A stretch of 64,000 bases of DNA. It comes from Bacillota bacterium (GTDB taxonomy: Bacteria; Bacillota; Clostridia; DSM-8532). A program made the translations under genes and the position numbers. Under the pieces are notes generated by a model. The model saw only the letters and a program-made list of their open reading frames with translations, was not told where the DNA came from and searched no databases. Location of the stretch: assembly GCA_023443745.1 (NCBI GenBank), contig JAEZTB010000008.1:127433-191432 (forward strand). The letters run 5' to 3'. Numbering within the stretch: position 1 is the stretch's first letter; each line of letters begins with the position of its first letter. Positions 44,167 through 54,044 of this stretch are shown piece by piece.

Positions 44167-44943
44167 ATGAAGCTGTATTTGAGGTTTTTTTCGATGCACT
44201 TAAAGAGCCAGATGCAATATAAAGTATCATTTCTTTTAACGGCTCTTGGACAGTTTTTAGTTTCATTTACGGCGTTGCTCGGTATTTGGTTCATGTTTGC
44301 TCAGTTCAACGAGGTGGAAGGCTTTAGTTTTCAGCAGGTGTTATTATGTTTTGCGACGGTACTCATGGCATTCTCACTGGCAGAATGCTTTGGCCGGGGC
44401 TTTGATGTTTTTCCACGTATGATTAACAATGGTGAATTTGACAGGGTGCTTGTAAGGCCGAGACATGAAGTATTCCAGGTCTTGGCATCACAGATTGAGT
44501 TTACACGTATTGGTCGTCTTTTACAGGCTATAATGGTTTTTTGTTATGCAATACCTGCCAGCGGTGTCAATTGGACATATGATAAAATAATAACGCTATT
44601 TCTCATGATTGCATGCGGGAGTATTGTCTTTTTCTGTCTATTTATGATTTACGCTGCCTTTTCATTCTTCACAATTGAAGGACTTGAGTTTATGAATGTT
44701 TTTACTGACGGTGGCAGAGAATTTGGCCGTTATCCGTTTTCAGTATATGGAGATGATGTGCTTCGGTTCCTTACCTACGTCATTCCACTTGCTTTGTTTC
44801 AATACTACCCACTTTTGTATCTTTTGGATATGAAAAAGAGCATCCTCTATATGTTGACGCCTTTGTTGGGTCTGCTCTTCACAATTCCGGCATATGCCTT
44901 TTGGCGCTTTGGATTGAGTAAATACAAATCAACAGGATCATAA
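44167..44943 (+). CDS. ABC-2 family permease, DUF990-related subunit 2
   Basis: A 258-residue paralogue of the preceding permease, with six transmembrane segments and the loop NNGEFDRVLVRPRHEVFQVLAS corresponding to the RPVDLYGRW loop of subunit 1. TVGxF-like FTDGGREFGRYPFSVYG is typical of DUF990. The pair probably forms a heterodimer with two copies of the ATPase. GGAGG precedes the start. It converges on trpS with only eight bases between stop codons. Confidence 0.88.
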   Translation: MKLYLRFFSMHLKSQMQYKVSFLLTALGQFLVSFTALLGIWFMFAQFNEVEGFSFQQVLLCFATVLMAFSLAECFGRGFDVFPRMINNGEFDRVLVRPRHEVFQVLASQIEFTRIGRLLQAIMVFCYAIPASGVNWTYDKIITLFLMIACGSIVFFCLFMIYAAFSFFTIEGLEFMNVFTDGGREFGRYPFSVYGDDVLRFLTYVIPLALFQYYPLLYLLDMKKSILYMLTPLLGLLFTIPAYAFWRFGLSKYKSTGS

Positions 44944-44951
44944 CTGTCATA

Positions 44952-45974
44952 TTACCCGCCAAAACGGTTTTTTCTTAATATTAAGCCCAATTTGCTTTTT
45001 ACTTTTTCAAGAGTTAATGTTGATAATTCATAAGCCTTATTTGCTCCTTCAGCATATATGTTCTCAACATAGTCCATATTTTCAATCAGATAGTTGTACT
45101 TATCTCTAATTGGATTTAGAGTATCAATAATGATTTCAGCTACTTCACTTTTCAGTTCACCATAGCCTTTCCTCTTAAATCTTTCTTCTGTAAATTGTAT
45201 TTTTTCGTTAGCCAGACACGAATATATGGTCAGCAAGTTACAAATGCCTTCTTTATCCTCTCTATAAAAAATACTGTTATCAGAATCAGTAACTGCCCTT
45301 TTCACCTTACGCCTAATCATATCAGGCGTATCTAATAATGCTATATAATTATTTGGGTTTATATCTGATTTTGACATCTTTTTGCTTGGCTCTTGCAAGC
45401 TCATTACACGAGCTCCCACTTCAGGAATATAGGGATCAGGAACCTTAAAAACATCCCCGTATAAATTATTAAATCTTATAGCTATATCCCGGCATAGCTC
45501 TAAATGCTGTTTTTGATCTTGGCCTACAGGTACCAGGTCTGTCTGATATAAAAGGATATCGGATGCCATTAAAACCGGATAGGTCAGTAATCCTGTATTA
45601 ATATTATCCTGATGGTGACTGACCTTATCTTTATATTGAGTCATCCGCCCAAGCTCACCCATGTAGGTAAAACAATTTAAAATCCATGTTAATTCGCAAT
45701 GTGTGCTAACATGTGATTGTAAAAAAATGATATTATCTTCCGGTTCAATACCACATGCTAAATATAACGCTAAAAACTCTATGGATCTTTTTTTGAGTTC
45801 TTGAGGATCTTGTCTTATTGTTAATGCATGAAGATCAACAACAGAAAAAAGACAGTTACACTCTTTTTGAAGCTTTTTCCAATTACTTATTGCTCCTATA
45901 TAATTCCCTAAGGTTAAGCAACCCGAAGGCTGGGTCCCACTGAATATGATTTTTTTATTATAATCGAATACCAT
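44952..45974 (-). CDS. trpS: Tryptophanyl-tRNA synthetase
   Basis: A class I aminoacyl-tRNA synthetase of 340 residues. The HIGH equivalent is PSGCLTLGNYIGA near residue 17-29, the tryptophan pocket region is VLMASDILLYQTDLVPVGQDQKQHLEL, and KMSKS is intact near residue 197. Size is that of the standard bacterial enzyme. GGAGATGG precedes the ATG. No T-box leader fits in the 112 bases upstream, so it may be read from the ABC exporter transcript or its own short leader. Confidence 0.96.
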   Translation of the reverse strand: MVFDYNKKIIFSGTQPSGCLTLGNYIGAISNWKKLQKECNCLFSVVDLHALTIRQDPQELKKRSIEFLALYLACGIEPEDNIIFLQSHVSTHCELTWILNCFTYMGELGRMTQYKDKVSHHQDNINTGLLTYPVLMASDILLYQTDLVPVGQDQKQHLELCRDIAIRFNNLYGDVFKVPDPYIPEVGARVMSLQEPSKKMSKSDINPNNYIALLDTPDMIRRKVKRAVTDSDNSIFYREDKEGICNLLTIYSCLANEKIQFTEERFKRKGYGELKSEVAEIIIDTLNPIRDKYNYLIENMDYVENIYAEGANKAYELSTLTLEKVKSKLGLILRKNRFGG

Positions 45975-46086
45975 ATATCCATCTCCTCTCTTTATTATGC
46001 CTTAATCATTTTAAGCTTATTATGAAAAGGCATCCTTGTTAATCCTGTCGGTCCCACAGCCGATGAATTGATTTGGCTTTATAAGC

Positions 46087-47820
46087 TCATTCAAACTGGG
46101 CGTAATAGAGCTGGCTGTAGAATCCCCTGTCATTCATCAGGGACTCATGAGTACCCTGCTCCACTACATTTCCGTCCCTGACCACAAGAATATGATCCGC
46201 ATTTTTAATGGTTGACAGTCTGTGCGCAATAACAAAGCAGGTTTTATCCTTCATGAGATTCCGCATAGCTTGCTGAATCTGTATTTCTGTCCGGGTATCC
46301 ACATTGGACGTTGCTTCATCCAGTATCAACATTTTAGCATCGATGAGCATGGCCCGCGCAATGGTCAAAAGCTGCTTCTGGCCCTTTGAGATGTTGGCCC
46401 CATCCTCATGGAGAATGCTGTTATAGCCATCTGGCAGCCGCTTGATATAGGAATGTATTTTTGCCGCTTTAGCTGCTGCAATAACCTCCTCCAGGGTGGC
46501 ATCCTTTTTCCCGTAAGCAATATTATCAAAAAAGGTGCCATGAAAGAGCCAGGTATCCTGCAAGACCATGGTATAAGCTTTTCTGAGGCTTCTACGTGTC
46601 ACATCACGGATATTTTGATCATCAACGCTGATTTCCCCTTGATCTGCATCATAAAACCGCATTAACAAATTGATGAGTGTTGTTTTCCCTGCACCGGTCG
46701 GTCCCACAATAGCTGTGAGTGACCCTGGCTTGGCATGCATATTGAGATTATGTATGATTTCCTTATCCTTGGTATACCCAAAGCTCACATGCTCCATTTT
46801 GACATCGCCCGCTTTTACATCAAGGGGCCCGGCATCAGGGGCATCGGATTTCTCCTCCAACTCATCCAGAAGTTGAAAAACACGATCTGCAGCAGCCAGT
46901 GCCGATTGAAGATCACTGATGATATTGGCGGCTTCATTGATAGGCCCTGAGAATTTTCTTGAATACAATACGAAGGAGGATATATTACCCAGGCTCATGT
47001 TCCCTTTGATAAAGAGAATTGCGCCCAACGCACTGATTAGCGAAAGCGAGACATTATTAATTAAATTGATGGACGGTCCGTTAATCCCTCCCATAAATTC
47101 CGATTTGTAATAGGCATCAACAGCCTCCTGATTTTTTTCATCAAATTTATCCATGATGAATTGTTCTCTGTTATAGGCCTTTAATGTCTTTTGCCCAGTA
47201 ATCATTTCCTCCACAAAGCCATTGAGTTGGCCGAGCTTTGCAGACCTTTGCCTAAAGAGCGGCCTGGTCCTCTTTGTAATCCATTTGGTCAGCAAGATGG
47301 AAACGGGGACTGTCACAACAAAAATCAGAAACAATACCGGAGAAATGGTAACCATCATGAAAAATGAACCGATGACAGTAATCAGGCTTGCCGAGACCTG
47401 TACTAGATCATTGGATAGGGATGTATTGACCGTATCAATGTCATAGGACATCTTGCTGATAATATCTCCCGTCTGATGGGTATCATAATACCAAATTGGC
47501 AGTTTCATGAGCTTGCTGAATACGTCCTCACGCATCTTATAGACCACCTTACGGCCTATGTTGATCATTAAGATGGAAAGAACATAAGACATGACGAAGG
47601 AGGCTATATAGAACAATATCATAATCCCTGCATAGTAAAAAACCTGATCAAAATTGACTTTTCCCGTACCCAGCTTCATGCTGTCTATAGCGAAGCCGGA
47701 TAGTTTGGGTCCGACAAGCGCAAACATATTGCTTCCTATGGCAAGGGCCAACGCCAGCAACAATAGAAACTTAAATTGATACAAATAGGCACCTAAACGA
47801 ATCAGCGTCTTCTTCTTCAT
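46087..47820 (-). CDS. Heterodimeric ABC exporter subunit with consensus catalytic site
   Basis: A 577-residue half-transporter: six transmembrane helices to about residue 320, then an ATPase domain. Walker A is GPTGAGKTT, Walker B MLILDEATSNVD with the catalytic glutamate, and the H-loop histidine is present (IAHRLST). The signature is unusual, ISKGQKQ instead of LSGGQ. It overlaps the partner gene by four bases. In heterodimers such as BmrCD or TM287/288 one ATP site is inactive; here the odd signature pairs with the partner's degenerate Walker B. A multidrug-type exporter is likely; the substrate is unknown. Confidence 0.93.
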   Translation of the reverse strand: MKKKTLIRLGAYLYQFKFLLLLALALAIGSNMFALVGPKLSGFAIDSMKLGTGKVNFDQVFYYAGIMILFYIASFVMSYVLSILMINIGRKVVYKMREDVFSKLMKLPIWYYDTHQTGDIISKMSYDIDTVNTSLSNDLVQVSASLITVIGSFFMMVTISPVLFLIFVVTVPVSILLTKWITKRTRPLFRQRSAKLGQLNGFVEEMITGQKTLKAYNREQFIMDKFDEKNQEAVDAYYKSEFMGGINGPSINLINNVSLSLISALGAILFIKGNMSLGNISSFVLYSRKFSGPINEAANIISDLQSALAAADRVFQLLDELEEKSDAPDAGPLDVKAGDVKMEHVSFGYTKDKEIIHNLNMHAKPGSLTAIVGPTGAGKTTLINLLMRFYDADQGEISVDDQNIRDVTRRSLRKAYTMVLQDTWLFHGTFFDNIAYGKKDATLEEVIAAAKAAKIHSYIKRLPDGYNSILHEDGANISKGQKQLLTIARAMLIDAKMLILDEATSNVDTRTEIQIQQAMRNLMKDKTCFVIAHRLSTIKNADHILVVRDGNVVEQGTHESLMNDRGFYSQLYYAQFE

Positions 47821-49574
47821 GCAGACTCACCACCCATCTGCATTCTGCTGATTTCCTGATAGACCTCGCAGCTTTTCATCAATTCTTCATGGCTTCCATA
47901 GCCTATTTGCTTGCCGTCTTCTAAAACCAGGATATGATCAAGAGACATCACTGAGCTTACTCTTTGGGCTATGACAATCTTGGTTGTATGATCAAAATAG
48001 GTATGCAAGGCTTTTCTGAGGAGTGAATCGGTTTTATAATCCAATGCGCTTGATGAATCGTCCAGAATCAAAATCTCCGGCTTTCCGGCCAGAGCACGGG
48101 ATATCAGAATACGTTGTCTTTGTCCGCCACTTAAATTGGCCCCCTTGATGGATAAGTCTTCCCCGTACGCCTTGACTCTTTCTTCTATGAATTCTTTTGC
48201 CCGGGCATATGTGGCTGCTTCATTGATATCCTCCTCCGTCAGATCCCGTCCAAGGCGAATATTCTCATAAATAGTGTCCTCAAACAAAATGTCATTTTGA
48301 AAGGCAACGCCAAACATTCGGCTTAATTCACCCTTATCGATGGTTTTGATATTATTCCCCTCTATTTTGATTTCTCCCTCTCCGACATCGTAAAAACGCA
48401 TTAATAGATTAATGATCGTCGTTTTACCTGACCCGGTTGAGCCGATAATTCCCAGAGACTCTCCTCTTTTTATGTGAAAATCAATATCTTTGATATTATT
48501 TTCGTCCTCGCCCTCATCTCCCCTCTTATTGTATTTGAATGATACATGGTTAAAGTCAATGTGAAACTCCGCAGTACTTTCTTCAATGAGCCTTGACTCA
48601 GCTTCCTCCTCATGGCTTTCAACAACAAGATCTTCTTCAGTCTTCAGTATCTCCTGGATACGGTTTGCCGACGCTATCGCTCTGGAATAGACAGTAAATA
48701 TCTTGTTCATTGAGAGCATGGCATTAAGTATAATCATAAAATAAGTTAAAAAGGCTATGATTTTACCAACCTCGGTCAGCCCCGAATTAACGCGATAGGC
48801 CCCTACAATAATAATGAAGACCAGGCCTATATTCAATAAAAGGCTTATGGTCGGATTGGCTACAGCCATTGTTTTACCGGCTTTTTTCTCTGTTTGGATA
48901 ACGTCCTTATTGATGGAAGTAAATTGTTCTTTTTCATATTCTTCCTTTGATAATGACTTAATGACACGAATGCCGCCTATGATTTCCCTAACCTTTCGGA
49001 CCATCACATCGGCTTTTATCTGTAATTGAGAATAGAGGGGAACGCCCTTCTTTGATACAAAGTAGAAAACCGCTGCAATAAAGGGCATTGTTAAAATTAA
49101 AACCATCGTTAGCGCCCTGTCCAGGGACAAGGTCATCAGAATTCCTCCGAATAATAAGATAGGGGCCCTTATGCCAATCCTTTGCATCATGCCCAGCATA
49201 TGATGAACATTGTAAGTATCGGTAGTCATTCTGGATATTAAAGTCGGGACCGAATAAGCATCTACTTGTGAACTTGAAAGGTAGCATATTTTCTTAAATA
49301 AATCGTGACGTATGGTTTTTGTTATGTCCCGTGCGACGCGGGCCGCCATTATATTGGCAATTACATTTCCGCCAAATGCGGCGAGCGAGAAAAGCAACAT
49401 CAGAGCTGCTTGAACCAGCACCTGCATAACGTCGTTCATGGGGATAATATCATCTATGATATGAGCCAATACCCACGGTATGAGCAAGTCCATTATCGTT
49501 CCAATGAATTTGATAAAAACACCGGCAGACATGCGCAATATATAAGGTTTCAGATATTTTAATATCATTCTCAT
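47817..49574 (-). CDS. Heterodimeric ABC exporter subunit with degenerate catalytic site
   Basis: A 585-residue half-transporter with six transmembrane helices and an ATPase domain. Walker A GSTGSGKTT and signature LSGGQRQR are normal, but Walker B is ILILDDSSSALD (aspartate replacing the catalytic glutamate) and the H-loop reads IAQRVSS (glutamine replacing histidine). This is the classic degenerate partner of a heterodimeric exporter, complementing the gene downstream. About 25 extra acidic residues lie between the membrane and ATPase domains. Confidence 0.93.
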   Translation of the reverse strand: MRMILKYLKPYILRMSAGVFIKFIGTIMDLLIPWVLAHIIDDIIPMNDVMQVLVQAALMLLFSLAAFGGNVIANIMAARVARDITKTIRHDLFKKICYLSSSQVDAYSVPTLISRMTTDTYNVHHMLGMMQRIGIRAPILLFGGILMTLSLDRALTMVLILTMPFIAAVFYFVSKKGVPLYSQLQIKADVMVRKVREIIGGIRVIKSLSKEEYEKEQFTSINKDVIQTEKKAGKTMAVANPTISLLLNIGLVFIIIVGAYRVNSGLTEVGKIIAFLTYFMIILNAMLSMNKIFTVYSRAIASANRIQEILKTEEDLVVESHEEEAESRLIEESTAEFHIDFNHVSFKYNKRGDEGEDENNIKDIDFHIKRGESLGIIGSTGSGKTTIINLLMRFYDVGEGEIKIEGNNIKTIDKGELSRMFGVAFQNDILFEDTIYENIRLGRDLTEEDINEAATYARAKEFIEERVKAYGEDLSIKGANLSGGQRQRILISRALAGKPEILILDDSSSALDYKTDSLLRKALHTYFDHTTKIVIAQRVSSVMSLDHILVLEDGKQIGYGSHEELMKSCEVYQEISRMQMGGESA

Positions 49575-49764
49575 GGAAACTGGATGCCTCTTTGCTTTTT
49601 TATATTGTTGGTAGCCAGATGCATTTTCGCGATGCTGTATAGGAAAATTATACTATAAAATGACTAGAACTTGCAAAGTTCTAGTATGTAGATAGGATAC
49701 AGTTTTTGTGGAATTCATTATCATGCTAGAGAATACAAACCGCGGTAAAGTAAAATGAGCAAAA

Positions 49765-49790
49765 TAAAAAAAGAAGGCCTCACCTTCTTT
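49765..49790 (-). terminator. Terminator of ymaF
   Basis: Minus strand AAGAAGG and CCTTCTT pair across a short loop and run into TTTTTTT. Confidence 0.75.
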
Positions 49791-49811
49791 GCTATCAGTG
49801 AAGCCCACTTT

Positions 49812-50102
49812 TCAATCTCTATAGACAGTGGTATATCCATAAAGGTAATGAATATGCCCGTCATTATATGATGTTTGGGCTTGGTAATAGTGTGTATGTC
49901 CGCCATCAGCCTCTATTTCGGGACTGGTATAAAGCGAATACATGTGAATATGACCATCTTCATAGGTAGTTTCTCCCATCATCGTATGCGTATGGCCTGG
50001 CACATCGGGATTTATGCTGGTTCTACCGGAATATCGATGCTGATGCCCATCGTTTAAAGTAGTTACACCACTATAGTTATGACTATGCATTCTGTTCGGC
50101 AT
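49812..50102 (-). CDS. ymaF: YmaF-family histidine-rich repeat protein
   Basis: A 96-residue YmaF-like protein made of about five 15-residue repeats built on DGHxHxY (LNDGHQHRYSG, YEDGHIHMYSL, YNDGHIHYLYG). The regularly spaced histidines suggest metal binding, but the family has no established function. The frame may begin at GTG 50111, but GAGGTG is correctly spaced for the ATG at 50102. It has its own terminator. Confidence 0.85.
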   Translation of the reverse strand: MPNRMHSHNYSGVTTLNDGHQHRYSGRTSINPDVPGHTHTMMGETTYEDGHIHMYSLYTSPEIEADGGHTHYYQAQTSYNDGHIHYLYGYTTVYRD

Positions 50103-50255
50103 TGTCCTCACCTCAATAACAGTTTATGTTCCCCGCGCCTCAAGTGTAACCGGAGATTAATGACGTGTTTGCAACTTATGTCAGGTAATTACGCACATGG
50201 ACTGATATACTAAAGGAGAGGAGTGAAGCAAATGTCCGTTTAAACGATAGAAAAG

Positions 50256-50576
50256 ATGGCGAAATGGGTAGAGAATAACATAACTGAGAACCCAAATCTG
50301 AAAGACATGTCATCGTACGTTGGTTACTCATCGTATTACTGCTCTGCTAAGTTTCGAGAACACATGGGAATGACATATAAGCAATTTCTCGCCCAATGCA
50401 GGTTGAGAGCTGCTGTAAACGATCTTCTCAACACCGATGACAAAATCACCGATATTGCTTATCGCTACGGGTACTCGTCATCTGAATCATTGACGAGGGC
50501 ATTTGCTACAATATTCAAATGCTCCCCTCGTCAATATCGAAAAGATTTCCTCAAGGTTTGTGAATGCAAGGAGTAA
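50256..50576 (+). CDS. AraC-family helix-turn-helix protein, DNA-binding domain only
   Basis: A 106-residue protein consisting only of the two AraC-type helix-turn-helix motifs (DMSSYVGYSSYYCSAKFREHMG, KITDIAYRYGYSSSESLTRAFATIFKCSPRQYRK). No effector domain follows, whereas related GyrI-fused regulators are about 290 residues. Upstream, AAAGGAGAGG precedes an ATG at 50232 in the same frame that is stopped after three codons by TAA at 50241; translation would then restart at 50256. It is four bases from the aminopeptidase gene, whose ribosome site overlaps its stop region. Confidence 0.8.
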   Translation: MAKWVENNITENPNLKDMSSYVGYSSYYCSAKFREHMGMTYKQFLAQCRLRAAVNDLLNTDDKITDIAYRYGYSSSESLTRAFATIFKCSPRQYRKDFLKVCECKE

Positions 50577-50579
50577 ATT

Positions 50580-51455
50580 ATGTCTTACGTACTTGGAAGA
50601 AACGACACTTGCTGGTGCGGTAGTGGACTTAAATACAAGAAATGTCATGCCTTCATTGAAGATCAAATGGCAATCTACCATTCAAAAGGGTACGAGGTAC
50701 CCCACCGCAAATTACTGAAAACCCAACAACAAATTAAAGGTATACGGGATAGCAGTAAACTGAACATAGCCTTGCTGGATTTTATCGGGGATTATGTTGT
50801 CGAAGGAATAACCACTGAAGAACTTGACCGGCTCATTTATGAAAAAACAAATGAGTTTGGAGGAATTCCGGCAACTCTGCATTACAATGGATATCCCAAA
50901 AGCGTTTGCATCTCAGTCAATGACGTTGTATGTCATGGTATCCCCTCCGACCGTGTAGTTCTGCAAAACGGAGATATTGCGAACATTGATGTATCTACGA
51001 TTTACAACGGCTTTTTTTCGGATTCCTCCCGCATGTTTTGTGTCGGTGATGTATCCAGTGAAACGCAAAGGCTTGTTGATGTGGCGAAAGAATGTATGGA
51101 GATGGGAATTGAACAGGTAAAGCCTTGGGGATTTCTCGGAGATGTGGGGCAAGCCGTTAATGACCATGCCAAAAAAAATGGATATTCTGTTGTTCGGGAA
51201 ATCGGTGGCCACGGTATAGGCCTGCGATTCCAGGAAGATCCCTGGGTCAGTTATGTGTCCAAACAAGGAACAGGGATGCTTTTGGTTCCAGGCCTTGTTT
51301 TTACCGTAGAGCCTATGATAAATATGGGAAAAGCCCGAATATCAATAAATGGAAATGATAACTGGACAGTTTATACTGCCGATGGAAAGCCCTCGGCGCA
51401 ATGGGAAAAAACCGTGCTTGTGACAGAAACGGGTTGTGAAGTACTAGCATATTGA
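50580..51455 (+). CDS. Methionine aminopeptidase with N-terminal SEC-C motif
   Basis: A 291-residue type I methionine aminopeptidase (M24 family), which removes the initiator methionine from nascent proteins. A SEC-C zinc motif occupies the N-terminus (C11, C13, C22, H23), as in chlamydial and clostridial long forms. The metal ligands are in NIDVSTIYNGFFSDSSR, the histidine in GHGIGL, and the glutamates in VFTVEPM and QWEKT. Because no ribosomal-protein context is present, this is probably an accessory copy. It is coupled to the small AraC gene. Confidence 0.93.
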   Translation: MSYVLGRNDTCWCGSGLKYKKCHAFIEDQMAIYHSKGYEVPHRKLLKTQQQIKGIRDSSKLNIALLDFIGDYVVEGITTEELDRLIYEKTNEFGGIPATLHYNGYPKSVCISVNDVVCHGIPSDRVVLQNGDIANIDVSTIYNGFFSDSSRMFCVGDVSSETQRLVDVAKECMEMGIEQVKPWGFLGDVGQAVNDHAKKNGYSVVREIGGHGIGLRFQEDPWVSYVSKQGTGMLLVPGLVFTVEPMINMGKARISINGNDNWTVYTADGKPSAQWEKTVLVTETGCEVLAY

Positions 51456-51461
51456 CATTGC

Positions 51462-52202
51462 TCACATGTCCTTCAATGTACGCTTTAAGAACTCCCTGGT
51501 ACGTTCTTGCTTTGGATTGTTAAAGATCTGCTCCGGACTGCCTTCCTCTAAAATAATACCCTGATCCATAAAAACCACACGATCCGCCACATCTTTTGCA
51601 AAGCCCATTTCATGGGTTACAATCAGCATGGTAAGGCCGCTTTCGGCTAATTCTTTCATGACCTTGAGGACTTCACCTACCATCTCGGGATCGAGGGCCG
51701 ATGTGGGCTCATCAAAAAGCATGACGTCCGGCTCCATGGATAACGCTCTTGCAATGGCAACACGCTGTTTTTGTCCACCGGATAGCTGATTGGGCTTTGC
51801 ATTGATATATTGATCCATGCCAACAATATTTAAGTATTTCATGGCTACTTTTCGAGCCTCTTCTTTTGTGCGCTTCAATACCTTTATCTGTCCTACAAGA
51901 CAGTTACTCAGTGCATTATGATTACTGAATAAGTTAAACTGTTGGAAGACCATCCCCAGCTTGGCGCGGTAGGTATAAATATCATGCTTGTCATCCAGAA
52001 TATTTTCACCTTTATAGATAATCTCTCCGCCACTTGGCTTCTCTAGAAGGTTAACACATCTAAGAAGGGTTGATTTACCGGAGCCGGATGAGCCAATAAT
52101 ACAAACAACCTCTCCCTTATTCACCGAAAAGTCGATGTCCTTTAAAACTTCATTATCCCCAAAGGATTTACTTAAATGTTTTATTTCTATAATCTTTTCC
52201 AT
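51462..52202 (-). CDS. Amino-acid ABC importer ATPase, probably for lysine
   Basis: A 246-residue GlnQ/HisP-type ATPase: Walker A GSSGSGKSTLL, Q-loop GMVFQQFNLF, signature LSGGQKQR, Walker B VMLFDEPTSALDPE, H-loop VTHEM. It is the last gene of a three-gene binding protein/permease/ATPase unit. The leader RNA of that unit is a lysine riboswitch, so lysine is the probable cargo. Confidence 0.93.
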   Translation of the reverse strand: MEKIIEIKHLSKSFGDNEVLKDIDFSVNKGEVVCIIGSSGSGKSTLLRCVNLLEKPSGGEIIYKGENILDDKHDIYTYRAKLGMVFQQFNLFSNHNALSNCLVGQIKVLKRTKEEARKVAMKYLNIVGMDQYINAKPNQLSGGQKQRVAIARALSMEPDVMLFDEPTSALDPEMVGEVLKVMKELAESGLTMLIVTHEMGFAKDVADRVVFMDQGIILEEGSPEQIFNNPKQERTREFLKRTLKDM

Positions 52203-52238
52203 ACTGTCCTTCCTTGTCTATGATAAATTGGCGGCAGC

Positions 52239-52997
52239 CTATTGCTTTCTTATAAGCTTCTGTTCCGGCGTCTCTACCTGCATCTGATTAGCATACAAAA
52301 TAAAGTTTTCGGGCCCATCCATCTTTTTCTCAATAAACCGTAAAATCCTCGTTACTGTAAAAGTCATGACAAAATAAAGAACACTCGCCACAAAAAAGGC
52401 CTCAAAGTATCTGAAGTTATTGCCTGCGATTGAATTGGTCTGAAAGTAAAGCTCCGAGACAGAAATGACATTGAGCACCGAAGTGTCTTTGATATTGATG
52501 ACAAATTCGTTGCCTGTCGCCGGCAGAATGTTTCGGATAACCTGGGGCATAACCACATTATACATGGTCTTTATATGATTCATGCCTATAGCATGTGCGG
52601 CTTCAAACTGACCTTTATCGATGGATATAATACCACCCCGAACAATCTCCGACATATAGGCACCTGTATTAATCGATACAATAAATATTGCGGCCGTCAA
52701 GCGATCCATATGAAACCCGACCATTGCTGTTCCATAATAGATAACCATGGCCTGCACAATCATGGGTGTTCCTCGAAACACCTCTATGTAGATGGAGAGG
52801 ATGACATTGATCAATTTCAGGAATAACCTTTTAACCCCTCGATTGGGCATCGGAATGGTGCGGATAACCCCGACCAATAAACCAATGATAGACCCTAAAA
52901 TAGTGCCTATTATGGAGATCAAAAGTGTCACACCCGCACCACGTAAGAACATTGGCCAGTAATTTGAAACTATATTTGAAATCCAGTGTAAACTCAT
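52239..52997 (-). CDS. Amino-acid ABC importer permease, probably for lysine
   Basis: A 252-residue HisM/GlnP-type permease with five transmembrane segments. The conserved ATPase-contact EAA loop is SIDKGQFEAAHAIGMNHIKTM, and VIYYGTAMVGF and FRGTPMIVQ are family blocks. GGAGG is correctly spaced for the ATG at 52997, not for the extended frame from 53030. A single permease gene implies a homodimer. Confidence 0.92.
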   Translation of the reverse strand: MSLHWISNIVSNYWPMFLRGAGVTLLISIIGTILGSIIGLLVGVIRTIPMPNRGVKRLFLKLINVILSIYIEVFRGTPMIVQAMVIYYGTAMVGFHMDRLTAAIFIVSINTGAYMSEIVRGGIISIDKGQFEAAHAIGMNHIKTMYNVVMPQVIRNILPATGNEFVINIKDTSVLNVISVSELYFQTNSIAGNNFRYFEAFFVASVLYFVMTFTVTRILRFIEKKMDGPENFILYANQMQVETPEQKLIRKQ

Positions 52998-53066
52998 ACT
53001 GATCCTCCGATTGATTGAGGTGCGCTCCACAGAGAACGCACCTCATACCTCGATCCGCTAAAAAAC

Positions 53067-53882
53067 TTATTGGGCTGCCGGCTGATTTTTGATAGCTTCA
53101 CCCATAATACGGGTTTGCTCATCTAAAGAGATGTCTGCCAGTATTTTATTTATTTTTTCAGTTAATTTACTGCCTTTTTTAATTCCTACAGCAATGTCCG
53201 TATCTTCATCAGATGTTGCAAATCCATCTTTGAATTCTACCATTTTAAAGTTTTCATTTGCCGCTTCGGCACTTTCACCCTCGGGTTTCTCCGAGACATA
53301 GCCATCGATGATCCCCGATTCAAGGGCTACTCTCATGGCCGGGAAGTTCGCCATGGCTGGTTCCATGGCAACACCCTCAATCTGGTCAATGACAGAATAG
53401 TGGAAGGTATTTAATTGGCCAGTTATTTTTGCACCCTTAAAGTCCTGTATTGAAGTCGCATTTTCATATTTGCCGCCTTTTTTAACAACCATAACCAGAG
53501 TGGATTTATAATAATTATCCGAAAAATCAATAGTTAAAAGGCGTTCTGCAGTTGGTGACATACCGGCGATAATGGCGTCAATCTTTCCAGACTCAACGGC
53601 AAGGCTGAGGCCGTTCCATTCTGTCTTGACAATAACCAGCTTCTGCCCGAGACCCTCTGCAATTTTCTTAGCAATTTCTACATCATACCCGCCTGCAAAC
53701 TCCTTACTCCCTTCAATCGGTACAGCTCCGTTGGAATCGTCGATCTGAGTCCAGTTGAATGGTGCATACCCACATTCCATACCCACTTTGAATATACCGT
53801 CGTCCTCTTTTGACCCACAGCCAGTCAGCAGCATAACCAATACAAGAGCTGCTGCAAATAAAAATGACATTTTTTTTCTCAT
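53067..53882 (-). CDS. Amino-acid ABC importer substrate-binding lipoprotein, probably for lysine
   Basis: A 271-residue periplasmic-binding-protein-type lipoprotein (SBP_bac_3). The signal peptide ends in LLTGC with the lipid-modified cysteine at residue 22. The mature part opens FKVGMECGYAPFNWTQ and has GGYDVEIAKKIAEGLG and DAIIAGMSPTAERLL, typical of polar amino-acid binders. It is first in the transporter operon and directly follows the lysine riboswitch and terminator, which gives the strongest clue to its ligand. Confidence 0.94.
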   Translation of the reverse strand: MRKKMSFLFAAALVLVMLLTGCGSKEDDGIFKVGMECGYAPFNWTQIDDSNGAVPIEGSKEFAGGYDVEIAKKIAEGLGQKLVIVKTEWNGLSLAVESGKIDAIIAGMSPTAERLLTIDFSDNYYKSTLVMVVKKGGKYENATSIQDFKGAKITGQLNTFHYSVIDQIEGVAMEPAMANFPAMRVALESGIIDGYVSEKPEGESAEAANENFKMVEFKDGFATSDEDTDIAVGIKKGSKLTEKINKILADISLDEQTRIMGEAIKNQPAAQ

Positions 53883-53976
53883 GATCTTTCTCTCCTCTTA
53901 ATTCTTTTAAAATATAGCACTGTTTAAAGGAAGCTAAGCCTCCAAGTTTTCTCCACCGTAGAAAAGATAACTAAAT

Positions 53977-54003
53977 AAAAAAAGACCTGAGATGAACTCA
54001 GGC
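53977..54003 (-). terminator. Riboswitch-controlled terminator of the lysine importer
   Basis: Minus strand GGCCTGAGTTCATCTCAGGTC forms a 7-8 bp stem followed by TTTTTTT, about 40 nt after the aptamer and before the binding-protein gene. It is the likely OFF structure when lysine is bound. Confidence 0.88.
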
Positions 54004-54044
54004 CATTAATACAGAATTGCCTATAATTCCTCCCCTTCCCCAAA

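Noticed and set aside
45975..46086. T-box leader before trpS
   Set aside because: Only 112 bases are available and the conserved T-box sequence is absent.
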